A stretch of DNA of 64,000 bases. It comes from Arthrobacter sp. OY3WO11. Its GTDB lineage: Bacteria > Actinomycetota > Actinomycetes > Actinomycetales > Micrococcaceae. A program made the position numbers and the translations under genes. Numbering within the stretch: position 1 is the first letter of the stretch; each line of letters starts with the position of its first letter. The stretch is taken from NCBI RefSeq assembly GCF_001641125.1, contig NZ_LWLP01000001.1:318156-382155 (forward strand), in the 5' to 3' direction. This document shows positions 1-9,617 of the stretch, one piece after another. The notes below the pieces were generated by a model. The model made no database searches. It had not been told where the DNA came from and saw nothing but the letters and a program-made list of their open reading frames with translations.

Positions 1-797
1 ACCGTCCCGTTGGGAAGGGGCACGAGTTCCCGGGACGTGGTGGTGTGCTTCCCCCTGAAGTCGCGGGACCGCACCTCCCCGGTGTGCTGGACATCGCGGC
101 CCGCCAGGGCGTTGATGAGCGTAGACTTCCCGGCGCCGGACGGGCCCAGGAGGACAATGGTGCCGCCCGCCGGAATGTGCGCCAGCAGGTCGGGGATGCC
201 GTCACCGGTTTCGGCTGAGGTGGTGACCACTTCCACGCCCGCCGCCTGCAGGATGACTTTCCCGACGACGTCGTCCGCCACCCCGGCGAGGTCCGCCTTG
301 GTGACGATCACCAGGGGAGTGGCGCCGGAGTCCCAGGCGGCCACGAGGGTGCGCTCCAGCCGGTTGTGCGTCAGTGGCCGGTCCACAGGCACCACCACGC
401 CCACCATGTCCATGTTGGCCGCAAGGACCTGCGCATCGGAGGAGTCCTCGAAGGCGCGCTTCCGGCTGAGCTCCGAGAGTCGTGGAAGGACACCGAGGAC
501 CTGGCGGTCGCCGGCCCTGTTGGGCCCCATCCACACCCAGTCGCCGGTGACTGCCACGTCACCGGTCAGCGGGTATGGAAGGTGGAGCAGGTCTGTTCCT
601 GCCGCCACCAGGAGCAGGGAACGGTCCACGCGGACCACGCGGCCGCGCTCCGTTGCCCCTGGCAGGGGGTGGTTGTCGAAGTGCCGGGCGACCGCCGGGG
701 TGTAGCCGTAGGCAAGCGGGCCGTTTGGAGGGGCGTTGTGTGTGGTGCTGCTTGACGTGGTGATGCTGTCCAGGCCGTTGCCTGATGATGATTTCAC
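1..797 (-). CDS. rsgA: Ribosome small-subunit-dependent GTPase A, partial
   Basis: This is the N-terminal 265 residues of a circularly permuted GTPase that helps late 30S ribosome maturation; the rest lies beyond the window edge. The reading begins with GTG at 797. An OB-fold region is followed by the G4-type motif VTKADL and then the P-loop GPSGAGKST, the permuted order typical of RsgA. Downstream RGKHTTTS matches the switch region of the family. The DTPG motif and the C-terminal zinc site would lie outside the window. It is divergent from the Nramp-like gene. The family call is firm; the exact start is less so because the first 20 residues are low-complexity Ser/Thr. Confidence 0.93.
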   Translation of the reverse strand, partial: MKSSSGNGLDSITTSSSTTHNAPPNGPLAYGYTPAVARHFDNHPLPGATERGRVVRVDRSLLLVAAGTDLLHLPYPLTGDVAVTGDWVWMGPNRAGDRQVLGVLPRLSELSRKRAFEDSSDAQVLAANMDMVGVVVPVDRPLTHNRLERTLVAAWDSGATPLVIVTKADLAGVADDVVGKVILQAAGVEVVTTSAETGDGIPDLLAHIPAGGTIVLLGPSGAGKSTLINALAGRDVQHTGEVRSRDFRGKHTTTSRELVPLPNGT

Positions 798-869
798 TGT
801 GATACCTCAGGGAAGGCCCCTGCGCTCCGGCCGCCTTGGGCCTGGGGGTGTTGGCGCTCCGCGGTGAGG

Positions 870-950
870 TCAGGCGGGGCCGGTGCGGTACAGGGGAGGA
901 GTCTGGATGATGGGTGCGGAGCGCTCAAGGCGCGGGGCTGTAACAGTCAT
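870..950 (-). CDS. Putative 26-residue small ORF upstream of rsgA
   Basis: A short ORF begins with ATG at 950, eight bases after a good Shine-Dalgarno run (GGGAGGTGG), and ends in TGA 72 bases before the rsgA GTG. The predicted peptide starts MTVTAPRLERS and ends PLYRTGPA. I do not recognise it. The strong ribosome site and position in the rsgA leader make a leader peptide or small protein possible, but such short ORFs also arise by chance. Confidence 0.35.
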   Translation of the reverse strand: MTVTAPRLERSAPIIQTPPLYRTGPA

Positions 951-995
951 CAAAACCACCTCCCTCTCCAGCCGTTGGGACCGGCATCAGGTCCC

Positions 996-1029
996 GTGGG
1001 TTCCGCCGGCAGCATCCGGCGGAACCCAC
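996..1029. repeat. Perfect 14-bp inverted repeat with 6-nt loop
   Basis: The arms GTGGGTTCCGCCGG and CCGGCGGAACCCAC are exactly complementary around a six-base loop. The hairpin lies between the divergent rsgA and Nramp-like genes, about 160 bases before the latter. It has no clear U-run on either side, so it is not a typical intrinsic terminator. It could be a leader structure of the transporter mRNA or a dispersed repeat. Confidence 0.7.
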
Positions 1030-1190
1030 TTTAGCCCCGGCCGGCGGAATCCACCAGAGCCCGGAATCGAACCTGCAAATCCGGGAAACTGGCCCGGACC
1101 AGCACGTTGTTCTTTGAGGGGGTGCCGGTTGGGGCATAGGTTGGCTGCAGTTGTGTTTTCCAGGGACGCAGGACGAGTTGAGGAGGAACC

Positions 1191-2549
1191 ATGGGCGATG
1201 ACGCCATGGACCGGGCCGCTGCAAGGAACGATGCCGTGTTGAACGCAGGCAAGGAGAGCGGGCCCGGAATCAGCCATGCTGACAGGATTGATGACGACGG
1301 CGGCCGTCCGGCGAAGTGGCGCATCGTCGGTCCCGGCCTGGTGGTGGCTGCCACCGGCGTGGGTGCCGCTGACATGGTGGCCACGCTGGTTGCGGGCTCG
1401 CGCTACGGCTACGGCCTGTTCTGGGCAGTCATTGTGGGTGTGGTGCTGAAGATCATCCTCGTCGAAGGGGCCGGCAGGTACACGCTGGCAACCGGAAAGA
1501 CCATCTTCGAGGGCTGGCGCTCCCTGGGAAAATGGACCACCTGGTACTTCGGCCCGTACATCATGATCTGGGGTTTCGTGTACGGGGCCACGGCCATGTC
1601 CTCCGCGGCCCTGCCACTGGCTGCCGTGTTCCCTTTCCTGCCGCTGTGGGCGTGGGCCATCCTGATGGGACTCGCCGGCTTCGCGATGGTGTGGTGGGGC
1701 AAATACGCCACCTTCGAGAAGATCACCGCCGTGCTGGTGGGCTTGATGTTCGTGACCGTGGTGGGTCTGGCCGTGATTGCCGCGCCTAACATTCCGGAGA
1801 TGCTCGCCGGGCTGATCCCGATGATCCCCTCGACGGACGGCGGCATCTTCTACACGCTGGCGCTGGCCGGCGGAGTGGGCGGCACCATCACGCTCGCCGC
1901 CTACGGCTACTGGCTTCGCGAGAAGGGCTGGTACACGCCCAAGTGGATGAAGGTCATGCGGATCGACAACTCCATGGCCTACGTCATGACCGGCATCTTC
2001 GTCATCTCCATGCTCATTGTCGGCGCGGAGGTTGTGCGTTCCGCAGGTGTGTCCCTCAGCGCCAGCGATGAAGGGCTGCTGGACCTCTATGGTGTGCTGA
2101 AGGCGGAATACGGAGACGTTGTGGGAACCGGGTTCCTGGTGGGTTTCTGGGCCGCGTCCTTCTCTTCCATCATCGGCGTCTGGAACGGCGTCTCCCTGAT
2201 GTTCGCCGACTTCTGGGGGAACATGCGGGGCAAGGAGTCCGGCCACCCGGATACCCGCGTAGGCGGAAAATATTTCAGGTTCTACATCCTGTGGCTGACG
2301 TTCCCGCCCATGGTTTTGTTCGCGCTGGGCCAGCCGATCGGCCTGATCCTGCTGTACGGTGCACTGGGTTCGCTGTTCATGCCGTTCCTGGCGCTGACCC
2401 TGCTGGGGCTGCTCAACGGCAGGCGGATCCCCAAGGCGTGGGCCAACAAGCTCCACTCCAACATCGCCCTGGGGATCTGTGCGCTGCTGTTCATCGTCCT
2501 GGGCATCCGGCAGTTCTGGACGTCCCTCTCGCCGCTGTTTGGCGGCTAA
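1191..2549 (+). CDS. Nramp-family (SLC11-like) transporter with non-canonical metal site
   Basis: A 452-residue inner-membrane protein with about eleven hydrophobic segments and the Nramp fold, for example GPGLVVAAT followed by VAGSRYGYGL. A good ribosome site (GAGGAGGAA) precedes the ATG. In canonical proton-coupled Mn/Fe transporters helix 1 carries DPGN and helix 6 carries MPH. Here the aligned residues are GAAD (58-61) and T-L-A within GGTITLAAY, so none of the usual metal ligands is kept. The gene stands alone after a 390-base leader containing a perfect hairpin. The fold is clear. The substrate is not, and a manganese role should not be assumed. Confidence 0.85.
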   Translation: MGDDAMDRAAARNDAVLNAGKESGPGISHADRIDDDGGRPAKWRIVGPGLVVAATGVGAADMVATLVAGSRYGYGLFWAVIVGVVLKIILVEGAGRYTLATGKTIFEGWRSLGKWTTWYFGPYIMIWGFVYGATAMSSAALPLAAVFPFLPLWAWAILMGLAGFAMVWWGKYATFEKITAVLVGLMFVTVVGLAVIAAPNIPEMLAGLIPMIPSTDGGIFYTLALAGGVGGTITLAAYGYWLREKGWYTPKWMKVMRIDNSMAYVMTGIFVISMLIVGAEVVRSAGVSLSASDEGLLDLYGVLKAEYGDVVGTGFLVGFWAASFSSIIGVWNGVSLMFADFWGNMRGKESGHPDTRVGGKYFRFYILWLTFPPMVLFALGQPIGLILLYGALGSLFMPFLALTLLGLLNGRRIPKAWANKLHSNIALGICALLFIVLGIRQFWTSLSPLFGG

Positions 2550-2582
2550 AAGCCACTAACGGCTGCTAGCGGGGCCAGGCTC

Positions 2583-2819
2583 CTACCGCTGCAGTTCCAG
2601 CGCCCGCTTCTGCCGCGCCGAGATGCTCGAAACATACCCGCAGTTGGTGCACGTGATGTTGTATTTCCGGGACGTAGTGAACACCGGAACGAAGAAGAGC
2701 GTGAACTTGGTGGCCCGCTCTTCAAGGTGGTGGTGGACGAAGGAGCGGCAGTACTGGCAGGTGGCCGGTTTACCGGGCTGCGCTTTCAGCACCGTCTTGA
2801 ATCCAAAGAGAAGGAACAT
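2583..2819 (-). CDS. Small zinc-ribbon protein
   Basis: A 78-residue protein starting MFLLFGFKTVLK with two CxxC pairs (CQYC near residue 21 and CTNCG near residue 58), which should form one zinc ribbon. Between them is a hydrophobic stretch FTLFFVPVF. This matches small actinobacterial zinc-ribbon domain proteins of unknown role. I chose the ATG at 2819 because sequence upstream of it in the open frame lacks family character and a GAAAGG lies upstream. It converges on the Nramp-like gene and is divergent from the diguanylate cyclase. Confidence 0.75.
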   Translation of the reverse strand: MFLLFGFKTVLKAQPGKPATCQYCRSFVHHHLEERATKFTLFFVPVFTTSRKYNITCTNCGYVSSISARQKRALELQR

Positions 2820-2965
2820 GGGTCTGGCCTTTCGGGGCAGTCCTGCTGGCTGTCCTGACAACCTTAGGCCCTGGGCCCAGTGATAGTGCCATCCTGACAG
2901 CCTCCCGGACCGGTGCGATACTGGGGGTCCGCGCAATGTTCGCAATCAGGGGGATTTCGGCAAAC

Positions 2966-4117
2966 ATGGTCCTGGATACCGCGACCCTTCGCATTGCGTT
3001 CGGCCTCATGGCGCTGGTGCTGGTGTTCCTTTTCTATTTCTCCGCGTACCGGGTGACGCGCTCGCCGTACAGCGGCTGGTGGTGCCTGGCGCTGCTGTTT
3101 TTCCTGTCAGGATCGGCGTGCTTCCTGCTGGACGGCACGGCCCACCAGGTCTGGGCCAACCCGCTGGGAAACGTGCTGCTGGTGCACGGCGGAGTGGCCG
3201 TGTGGGCGGGTGCCCGATCGCTGCGGACCGTGCCGCCGCCAAAATGGGCCTTCACCGGCATCCCCCTGGCCACCCTGGTGGCCTCGGTCCTCGATAATCC
3301 GGCCACCAACACCTGGTCCGGCGGGCCGGTGTTCCTGGCGGCAATGAGCCTCACCATTGGACTCGCATCCCGCGAACTCTGGCGCCTGGAACCGGGCTAC
3401 TCCCGGGTCCGGATCCCCATGGCTGTGGCCGCGGGCGGACTGTCCGTGTTTTACCTGCTGCGCTGGGGTGCCTTCATGCTGGAAGGCCAGCACGGGCCGG
3501 TCTTCCAGAGCGTCTTCGGTTCCGCGGTCACCACCCTGGTGACCATGGTCCTGCTGGTGGTGGTCTCGTTCAGCATGGCGGCCCTCAGCAGCGAACAGCA
3601 GACCAGGGCCCTGCGTGTGGTGGCTTCCCGCGACGATCTCACGGGGCTGCTGAACCGCAAGGCCTTCCTGGAAATGGCGGCAGAGCAGCTGGCGGACCTG
3701 TCCATCACCAGGGGATCCGGCGCCCTGGTCCTGGCAGATCTGGACCACTTCAAGTCCGTCAACGACACCTACGGGCATGCCGCCGGGGACCTCGCCCTGC
3801 AAACCTTCGCCGATGCGTGCACTGCAACGGTGCGTCCCACCGACCTGGTGGGCCGCTACGGCGGAGAGGAATTTGTCATCCTCGTCCCCGGCGCAAGCGC
3901 CGAACGGGCGGAACTCATCGCCGAGTCGATCAGCAACCGCCTTGCGGCGGCCACCACGGCGGACGGGATGGAGATGCCCACCGTCAGCTACGGGATTTCC
4001 ACCTACGACGGCGCCTCGACGGACGTGGAGCGCCTGATCGCCTCAGCCGACGCCGCACTCTACATGGCCAAGTCGCTGGGCCGGAACCAGACTGCCCGCA
4101 GCGACAGGATGCGCTAG
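2966..4117 (+). CDS. Membrane-anchored diguanylate cyclase (GGDEF)
   Basis: An N-terminal block of about six hydrophobic segments (residues 1-205) is joined to a C-terminal GGDEF domain that makes cyclic di-GMP from two GTP. DLTGLLNR opens the domain and the active-site signature is GGEEF. An RPTD sequence sits exactly five residues before it, the RxxD product-inhibition site, so the enzyme should be active and feedback-limited. The start could also be 2936, ten codons earlier; I prefer 2966 because it has CAGGGGG upstream and begins close to the first membrane segment. No c-di-GMP effector is adjacent. Confidence 0.88.
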   Translation: MVLDTATLRIAFGLMALVLVFLFYFSAYRVTRSPYSGWWCLALLFFLSGSACFLLDGTAHQVWANPLGNVLLVHGGVAVWAGARSLRTVPPPKWAFTGIPLATLVASVLDNPATNTWSGGPVFLAAMSLTIGLASRELWRLEPGYSRVRIPMAVAAGGLSVFYLLRWGAFMLEGQHGPVFQSVFGSAVTTLVTMVLLVVVSFSMAALSSEQQTRALRVVASRDDLTGLLNRKAFLEMAAEQLADLSITRGSGALVLADLDHFKSVNDTYGHAAGDLALQTFADACTATVRPTDLVGRYGGEEFVILVPGASAERAELIAESISNRLAAATTADGMEMPTVSYGISTYDGASTDVERLIASADAALYMAKSLGRNQTARSDRMR

Positions 4118-4296
4118 CGGGGGTCCCCGCACCGGGGCGCGTGCATGCCGCGCTCCCGGCCTGTTGCCAAACTGTGGCTTCCGGGCGGTCCGTAACCCAA
4201 GGGCAGCGGGAACCCCTGCTGATAAAATGGCGGGGTTGCAGGGCGGCCTTATTGCTGGTCCAACCAGCGCCGTAACCAAGTAAGGACCAGACACTC

Positions 4297-5916
4297 ATGA
4301 CGGCAGGCGGGTCACACCCCGGGACTTCGGAGACTCAGCCGGGCGCGCCGGCCAAAGCCTCCGGCCCTGCCACCGGCCGCGCTTATCTCGCCACCCTTGA
4401 GGGCTTCATCGGAGCCCTCATGATGTTTACCGGCTCCATCGGCACGGGCTGGATCGCCAACGGCTCACCCATGATCCGCCAGCCGGTAGTCATTGCCCTC
4501 CGCACAGAAGGCTGGGGAGTGACGGTGTCTACCGTGCTGCTCACCGTGGGCGCCATGGTGCTGATCCGTTCCTGGCTGCGGCTGGGCCAGCGGCTGGCGG
4601 ACTGGGGACAGTCCGCGCTGCGGTCCGTGGTGGTCGCCATCTCCGCCTGGTCACTGCCGCTGCTCTTCTGCGTCCCGGTGTTTTCGCGGGACGTCTACGC
4701 CTACACCGGCCAGGGCAGGCTGGTGATGGAGGGCCAAAACCCGTACGAGGTGGGCATCTCCAGCCTCAGCAACTGGTTCTCGCTGGGGGCTGACCCTGCG
4801 TGGGCGGAAAACCGGACACCGTACGGCCCCTACTTCCTCTGGCTGGCACGCGGGGTGGTGGGGCTGACAGGAGCGCAGCCTGACGTTTCCGTGCTGCTCT
4901 TCCGTCTCCTGGCCGGCGCCGGCGTCCTGCTCTGCGTCATCTATGTCCCCAAACTGGCGGAACTGCACGGCATCAACGGCGCCCGGGCCCTCTGGATCTC
5001 GGTGGCCAACCCGCTGTTCCTGATCAGCTTTATTGCCAGTGCCCACAACGACGCCCTCATGGTGGGGCTGGCCGTGGCTGGCGTCTACTTCGCAGCCACG
5101 CGCCGCTACCTGGCGGGCATCCTCCTGGTCACCGCGTCCATCGGCATCAAGCCGATTACTGTGCTCCTGCTGCCGTTCATCGGCGTGATGTGGGCGGGAC
5201 CGTCCGCGTCGTGGCCGCGCAAGTTCCTGATCTGGGCTGCGACGGCGGGCATCAGCTTCGGCGTGCTGGTCCTGAGCGGCATCCCCTACAACCTTGGCAT
5301 CGGGTGGACCTGGGCCATCATGGACCCCACGCCGGGGTACACGGGCTACTCGCCGTCCGGCTTCCTGGGCCAGCAGGTGGAGTTCCTCGCCAACGTCCTG
5401 GGACTCCCGGGCGGAACCTTCGCCACCCTGCTGCGGACGGGAATGAAGTGGGCCGCGATCGGGGTGGTCCTGCTGCTGATGTTCCGGGGTGACTATTCGC
5501 TGGCGGTGCGCCGGATGGCGCTGGCGTTCACCGCCGTCGTGATGCTTTCCCCCATCATCCAGCCGTGGTACATCCTCTGGTTCCTGCCGTTCCTGGCCGT
5601 CACGGGAATCCGTGACGACTGGCAGATCAGGTCGCTGTACGTCGGCGTGACGTTCTTTGTGGTGTTCGGGGCGCAGGACCAGCTCTCTGTCTGGTCCTTC
5701 GTGGAGCTGCCCATCGATGCGTCGTCGCTAGCGTTCATTACGGCGCTGGCATTTACGTTCTACCTTCTATTCCTCGATGTGCATACACGGAAGCTGCTGA
5801 TCGAAGGCAAGCCCCTGGACCTGGCCAGGCGGGGCTGGACGTGGCTGCTGGCGCTGCGGGAGGCCAGGCGGGGCCGGGCGGAAGAGCCAGGCCGCGAGAA
5901 GCTGGGAAGCCGCTGA
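4297..5916 (+). CDS. mptB: Polyprenol-phosphomannose-dependent alpha-1,6-mannosyltransferase
   Basis: A 539-residue GT-C enzyme with about a dozen membrane segments and a loop containing SRDVYAYTGQG near residue 130, which carries the acidic residue used by this family. MptB-type enzymes add alpha-1,6-mannose from polyprenyl phosphomannose to the core of lipomannan or related cell-envelope glycans. A purine-rich AAGTAAGGA precedes the ATG. It stands alone and ends eight bases before the stop of the convergent acyl carrier protein gene. Two further GT-C proteins lie at 13.4-16.0 kb. Confidence 0.86.
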   Translation: MTAGGSHPGTSETQPGAPAKASGPATGRAYLATLEGFIGALMMFTGSIGTGWIANGSPMIRQPVVIALRTEGWGVTVSTVLLTVGAMVLIRSWLRLGQRLADWGQSALRSVVVAISAWSLPLLFCVPVFSRDVYAYTGQGRLVMEGQNPYEVGISSLSNWFSLGADPAWAENRTPYGPYFLWLARGVVGLTGAQPDVSVLLFRLLAGAGVLLCVIYVPKLAELHGINGARALWISVANPLFLISFIASAHNDALMVGLAVAGVYFAATRRYLAGILLVTASIGIKPITVLLLPFIGVMWAGPSASWPRKFLIWAATAGISFGVLVLSGIPYNLGIGWTWAIMDPTPGYTGYSPSGFLGQQVEFLANVLGLPGGTFATLLRTGMKWAAIGVVLLLMFRGDYSLAVRRMALAFTAVVMLSPIIQPWYILWFLPFLAVTGIRDDWQIRSLYVGVTFFVVFGAQDQLSVWSFVELPIDASSLAFITALAFTFYLLFLDVHTRKLLIEGKPLDLARRGWTWLLALREARRGRAEEPGREKLGSR

Positions 5917-5923
5917 CCCGGGA

Positions 5924-6166
5924 TCAGCCATGGGCGGTGAGGTAGGCGATCAGCCCGCCTACGGTTGAAACCTGCGGATAGTCGCGTTCCGGAATATTTA
6001 CGCCCGTGGAGGTGTCAATCGTTTCCACCAAGCGCAGGAAGTCCAGCGAATCCAGCTCCAGGTCCTGGCGCAGCCGGGCCTCAGCCTCCAGGTCCGCCGG
6101 CTCAACGTCCGGCGCCACCTGGTTGATCGCCCGGTGCACGGCCTCGCGGGCATCGTGTCCGTTCAT
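5924..6166 (-). CDS. Acyl carrier protein
   Basis: An 80-residue acidic helical protein with the 4'-phosphopantetheine attachment motif ELDSLDFL; the serine carries the prosthetic group. Its ATG at 6166 overlaps the TGA of the upstream E2 gene (ATGA), so translation is probably coupled. It is the last gene of the five-gene operon acsA, E1-alpha, E1-beta, E2, ACP. It is not near fatty-acid synthesis genes. The linkage suggests an acyl group made or activated by the dehydrogenase or ligase is passed to this carrier; that step is inference. Confidence 0.9.
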   Translation of the reverse strand: MNGHDAREAVHRAINQVAPDVEPADLEAEARLRQDLELDSLDFLRLVETIDTSTGVNIPERDYPQVSTVGGLIAYLTAHG

Positions 6167-7653
6167 AACTCCTCCGGTTTCTGCAGCAGCTCGTCCAGCC
6201 GGGCAAGGAAGCGGGCTCCGCGAAGGCCGTCGCTGACCCGGTGGTCCGCAGACAGCGTTGCCGTCACCACGGGGCGGATGCCCAGCATCCCGTTGTGGGC
6301 CCACGGCTGCTCCATCACCCTGCCCAGCCCCACCATGGCCACCTGGGGCGGATAGATGACGCCGAAGACGCTGTCCACGCCAAGATCGCCCAGGTTGGTC
6401 ACCGTGATGGTTGGATCTGCCATCTCCGCCCGTTGCAGCCTCCCTGCCCGGGCCCGGGCCACGAGGTCGCGGAGCCGCTCCATCAGCTCGTCCACAGACA
6501 GGGTGTCCGCGTCATGGATGGCGGGGGCAACAATGCCGCCCTTCCGCAGTGCGACGGCAACGCCCAGGTGCACGGAGGGGCTCGGCCGGAATTCGTCGTC
6601 CACATAGAAGCCGTTGACCTCCGGCACCGATTTTGCAGCGAGGGCAGCTGCCTTCAGCAGCAGGGCAGACGCCACCAGCCGGGAGGACACGGGACGCTGC
6701 AGGTTCACGGACTGCATCCAGACCATCGCCGCGGCCATATCCACCGTGCTGCTGAGGTAGTAGTGCGGGATGGTCCGCTTGGATTTGGACATCAGCGCCC
6801 CAACGGCCCGGCGAAGGCTCGCCTCACGCTGCCGGGCCTCCGGCGCCTGGACGCTTTCCGGTTCCGGTGTCTTTGCCTGGGCCTCAGCCCCTGCGGCGTC
6901 CAGTGGCAGGGCGGCCTCCGGCGGCGGTGGCGCGACTGGTGCGGCGGCCACAGCCTGGAGGACGTCCTCCTCCCGCACGGCACCGCCAGGCCCCGTTCCC
7001 GTCAGTGACGCAAGGTCCAGTCCGCGCTCGGCGGCAAGCCTCCGGGCGCGCGGCGATGAGCGCACCCGCCCCGGTTCCCCGGCGTCTACCCCGGCCGGGC
7101 GTGCTGCGGCCGCGGGAACTGCGGCGCGTTCCACGTCAAACCGCGTCACTGCACCATGCCGTCCGGTGCCCCGGACGGTGGCCGGGTCAACCCCCAGCAC
7201 ATGGGCGAGGTGGCGCACCGGGGGAGAGACGGCGCCCGGGTGTTCTGCCGGTGCTTCTCCTGCCCGCGCCCCGCCGTCTGCCGGCGCTTGGCCTAGTGCC
7301 GGTGCCCGGCGTTCGGCCGCAGCCGCTGCAGGCGGGGCCGGAGCCACACCACCTGCCGCCCGCCCAGCCGGCGCAGGCGTGCCGGCAGGTCTTTCGGCCG
7401 CCGGGGATCCGTCGTCGGGCGTGGCCGTGATGCGGGCAAGCGGCGTGCCGATCGGGACGGTGGCGCCAATGTCCACCAGCAGTTCGGCCACCACGCCTTC
7501 CTCGAAGGACTCGATGTCCATGACGGTCTTGTCCGTGTCCACAACGGCCACCACGTCACCACGGTGGACGTAGTCGCCCGGCTTGACCAGCCATTCGATC
7601 ATTTTGCCGTGGTCCATGTCCGCCCCCAGGGACGGCATGCGGAAATCACCCAC
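6163..7653 (-). CDS. 2-oxo acid dehydrogenase E2 acyltransferase with two subunit-binding domains
   Basis: A 496-residue E2 core of a 2-oxo acid dehydrogenase complex. Residues 1-78 form a lipoyl domain with [10 protein letters not shown] (Lys42 lipoylated). A long Ala/Pro linker follows. Two peripheral-subunit-binding domains are visible, at about 142-177 ([14 protein letters not shown]) and 199-235 ([14 protein letters not shown]), each ending in a GTG..G..DV pattern. The catalytic domain runs from about 280 to the end and has DHRVSDG with the catalytic His. One such domain is usual; two with one lipoyl domain is odd. The start overlaps the E1-beta stop by eight bases. No E3 is encoded here. 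Confidence 0.9.
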   Translation of the reverse strand: MGDFRMPSLGADMDHGKMIEWLVKPGDYVHRGDVVAVVDTDKTVMDIESFEEGVVAELLVDIGATVPIGTPLARITATPDDGSPAAERPAGTPAPAGRAAGGVAPAPPAAAAAERRAPALGQAPADGGARAGEAPAEHPGAVSPPVRHLAHVLGVDPATVRGTGRHGAVTRFDVERAAVPAAAARPAGVDAGEPGRVRSSPRARRLAAERGLDLASLTGTGPGGAVREEDVLQAVAAAPVAPPPPEAALPLDAAGAEAQAKTPEPESVQAPEARQREASLRRAVGALMSKSKRTIPHYYLSSTVDMAAAMVWMQSVNLQRPVSSRLVASALLLKAAALAAKSVPEVNGFYVDDEFRPSPSVHLGVAVALRKGGIVAPAIHDADTLSVDELMERLRDLVARARAGRLQRAEMADPTITVTNLGDLGVDSVFGVIYPPQVAMVGLGRVMEQPWAHNGMLGIRPVVTATLSADHRVSDGLRGARFLARLDELLQKPEEL

Positions 7654-8626
7654 CCTTGCCCGTCACCTCCCGCGCCGCCGCCACAATCCGCCCGGCTGAC
7701 GGAAGGGCGGCAAGCTCCAGGTGCTTTGCATAGGGCAGGGGGACCTCCGCGCTGCAGACCCGCCCCACCGGTGCATCGAGGTCGTAGAAGGCCGTTTCCG
7801 TGATCCGGGCGCTGATCTCTGCCGAAATGCTGCCGCTTCGCCACCCCTCATCCACCACCACGGCCCGGTGCGTGTGTCCTACGGAGGCCAGGATGGCGGC
7901 GTCATCCAGCGGCCGCAGGGTGCGCAGGTCCAGCACCTCGGCGTCGATGCCTTCCTCTGCCAGCTGCTCCGCGGCGTCGAGCACTGCCGGAAGAGTGCCG
8001 CCGTAGGTGATGAGTGAGACGTCCTTCCCTGTCCGCCTGAGCGCTGCGGTATCGATGTCCACCGGGCCGGCGCCGTCATCAATTTCACCAGGCATGTTGT
8101 ACAGGGTCCCGTGTTCAAAGATCAGCACCGGGTCCGGATCCTGCAGGGCGGTCCAGAGCATGCCGCGGGCGTCCTCCAGCGTGGCGGGTGCCAGGATGCG
8201 CAGGCCCGGGATGTGGGCGTACCAGCCCTCCAGGCTGTGGGAGTGCTGGGCGCCCAGCTGCCGTCCCGCCCCGGTGGTCATCCTGATCACCAGGGGGACG
8301 TTGAACTGGCCGCCGGACATGTGCAGGAGGGTTGCCGCGTTGTTCACGATCTGGTCCAGGGCCAGCAGGCTGAAGTTGACGGTCATGATTTCCACGATGG
8401 GCCTCATGCCACCGAGGGCCGCGCCGATGCCCGCCCCCACAAAGCCGGATTCGGACAAGGGGGTGTCGCGGATGCGTTCCGGGCCGAATTCCTCGAAAAG
8501 TCCCAGGCTGACGGCGAAGCAGCCCCCGTACGCGCCCACGTCCTCGCCCATGAGGAACACGCGTTCGTCACGCTCCATGGCGTCCCGGATGCCGGCCCTG
8601 ATGGCCTCCCGGTAGGTGGTTTTCAT
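7646..8626 (-). CDS. 2-oxo acid dehydrogenase E1 component, beta subunit
   Basis: A 326-residue transketolase-like subunit that with the alpha subunit forms the thiamine-diphosphate E1. Visible family motifs are [10 protein letters not shown] near residue 26, [13 protein letters not shown] near 56 (with the glutamate that activates thiamine), and the C-terminal domain segment [12 protein letters not shown] chose the ATG at 8626 because homology starts at MKTTYREAI and it overlaps the E1-alpha TGA by four bases. The substrate could be pyruvate, acetoin or a branched oxo acid; the sequence does not decide. Confidence 0.9.
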   Translation of the reverse strand: MKTTYREAIRAGIRDAMERDERVFLMGEDVGAYGGCFAVSLGLFEEFGPERIRDTPLSESGFVGAGIGAALGGMRPIVEIMTVNFSLLALDQIVNNAATLLHMSGGQFNVPLVIRMTTGAGRQLGAQHSHSLEGWYAHIPGLRILAPATLEDARGMLWTALQDPDPVLIFEHGTLYNMPGEIDDGAGPVDIDTAALRRTGKDVSLITYGGTLPAVLDAAEQLAEEGIDAEVLDLRTLRPLDDAAILASVGHTHRAVVVDEGWRSGSISAEISARITETAFYDLDAPVGRVCSAEVPLPYAKHLELAALPSAGRIVAAAREVTGKGG

Positions 8627-9617
8627 TCCGGGCCCCGCTCGCTGTAGACAAACCGGGTGAGTTCCTCCACCGGCTCCGGCGTCCCGGCCTCGGCAAATTC
8701 GACCGCTGCGGCCACCTCGGCGTCGGCGTCGCGCTGCAGCTCCGTCCACTGCGCTTCGGTCAGCTGGCCGGCGTCCTCCAGGGCGCTGCGGAGCAGGGTG
8801 ATGGGGTCCCGCTCCAGCCAGTGCGCCACCTCGGCCTTCTCCCGGTAGCGTTCGGGATCGAACATGGAGTGGGCCCGGAAACGGTACGTCCGCAGTTCCA
8901 GGAAGTGGGGGCCGGCGCCCGACCGCACCGCGTCCACGGCGCGGCGGGCGGCCTCGTGGACGGCGAGCACGTCCATCCCGTCCACGGCCCATGCCGCCAG
9001 TTCGTAGCCTGCCGCTTTCAGCGCGATGTCCGTCTGGGATTCGGAGCGCCCCAGTGCTGTGCCCATCGCGTACAGGTTGTTTTCGCAGCAAAAGAGCACC
9101 GGTAACTGCCACAGGGCGGCAAGGTTGAGGCTTTCGTGGAACTCACCTTCCGCTACGGCGCCTTCGCCAAAGAAGCAGACGGTCACCCCGGAGCGGCCGG
9201 CCATCTTGTCCGCCAGGGCAAGGCCGACCGCGAGGGGCAGCCCGCCCGCGACGATGGCGTTGCCGCCGAAAAAGCGGGTCCCGGCGTCGAAAAGGTGCAT
9301 GGAGCCGCCGCGGCCGCGGCAGCATCCCTGGACATGCCCGTACATCTCGGCCAGGATGGCGCCCGCGGGTACGCCCCGCAACAGTGCGTGGCCGTGTTCC
9401 CGGTAGGTCGCGACGACGGCGTCCTCCCCTTGGAGGTTGTCCAGGACGCCCGCGGCGACGGCTTCCTCGCCGATATAGACGTGCAGGAAGCCACGGATTT
9501 TTGCCTCACTGTAAAGTTCGACGCATTTTTCCTCGAGCCGCCTGACGCGCAGCATCTGGAGCAGGAGGTGCCGGGCCAGGGCGGCCTGGTCCGCGCCGAT
9601 GCGCCCTGCCAGGGCGG

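Noticed and set aside
800..1190. A known metal or guanidine riboswitch before the Nramp-like gene
   Set aside because: I could not match the conserved cores of the manganese, magnesium or guanidine riboswitch classes; only a simple hairpin is evident.
987..2456. A 489-codon open frame on the minus strand opposite the Nramp-like gene
   Set aside because: It is an antisense shadow of GC-rich coding DNA: the residues are mostly His, Gly, Gln and Arg, with no fold pattern, while the plus strand encodes a clear membrane protein.
4117..4130. An intrinsic terminator after the diguanylate cyclase gene (GCGGGG/CCCCGC)
   Set aside because: The loop is only two bases and there is no U-run, so support is too weak.
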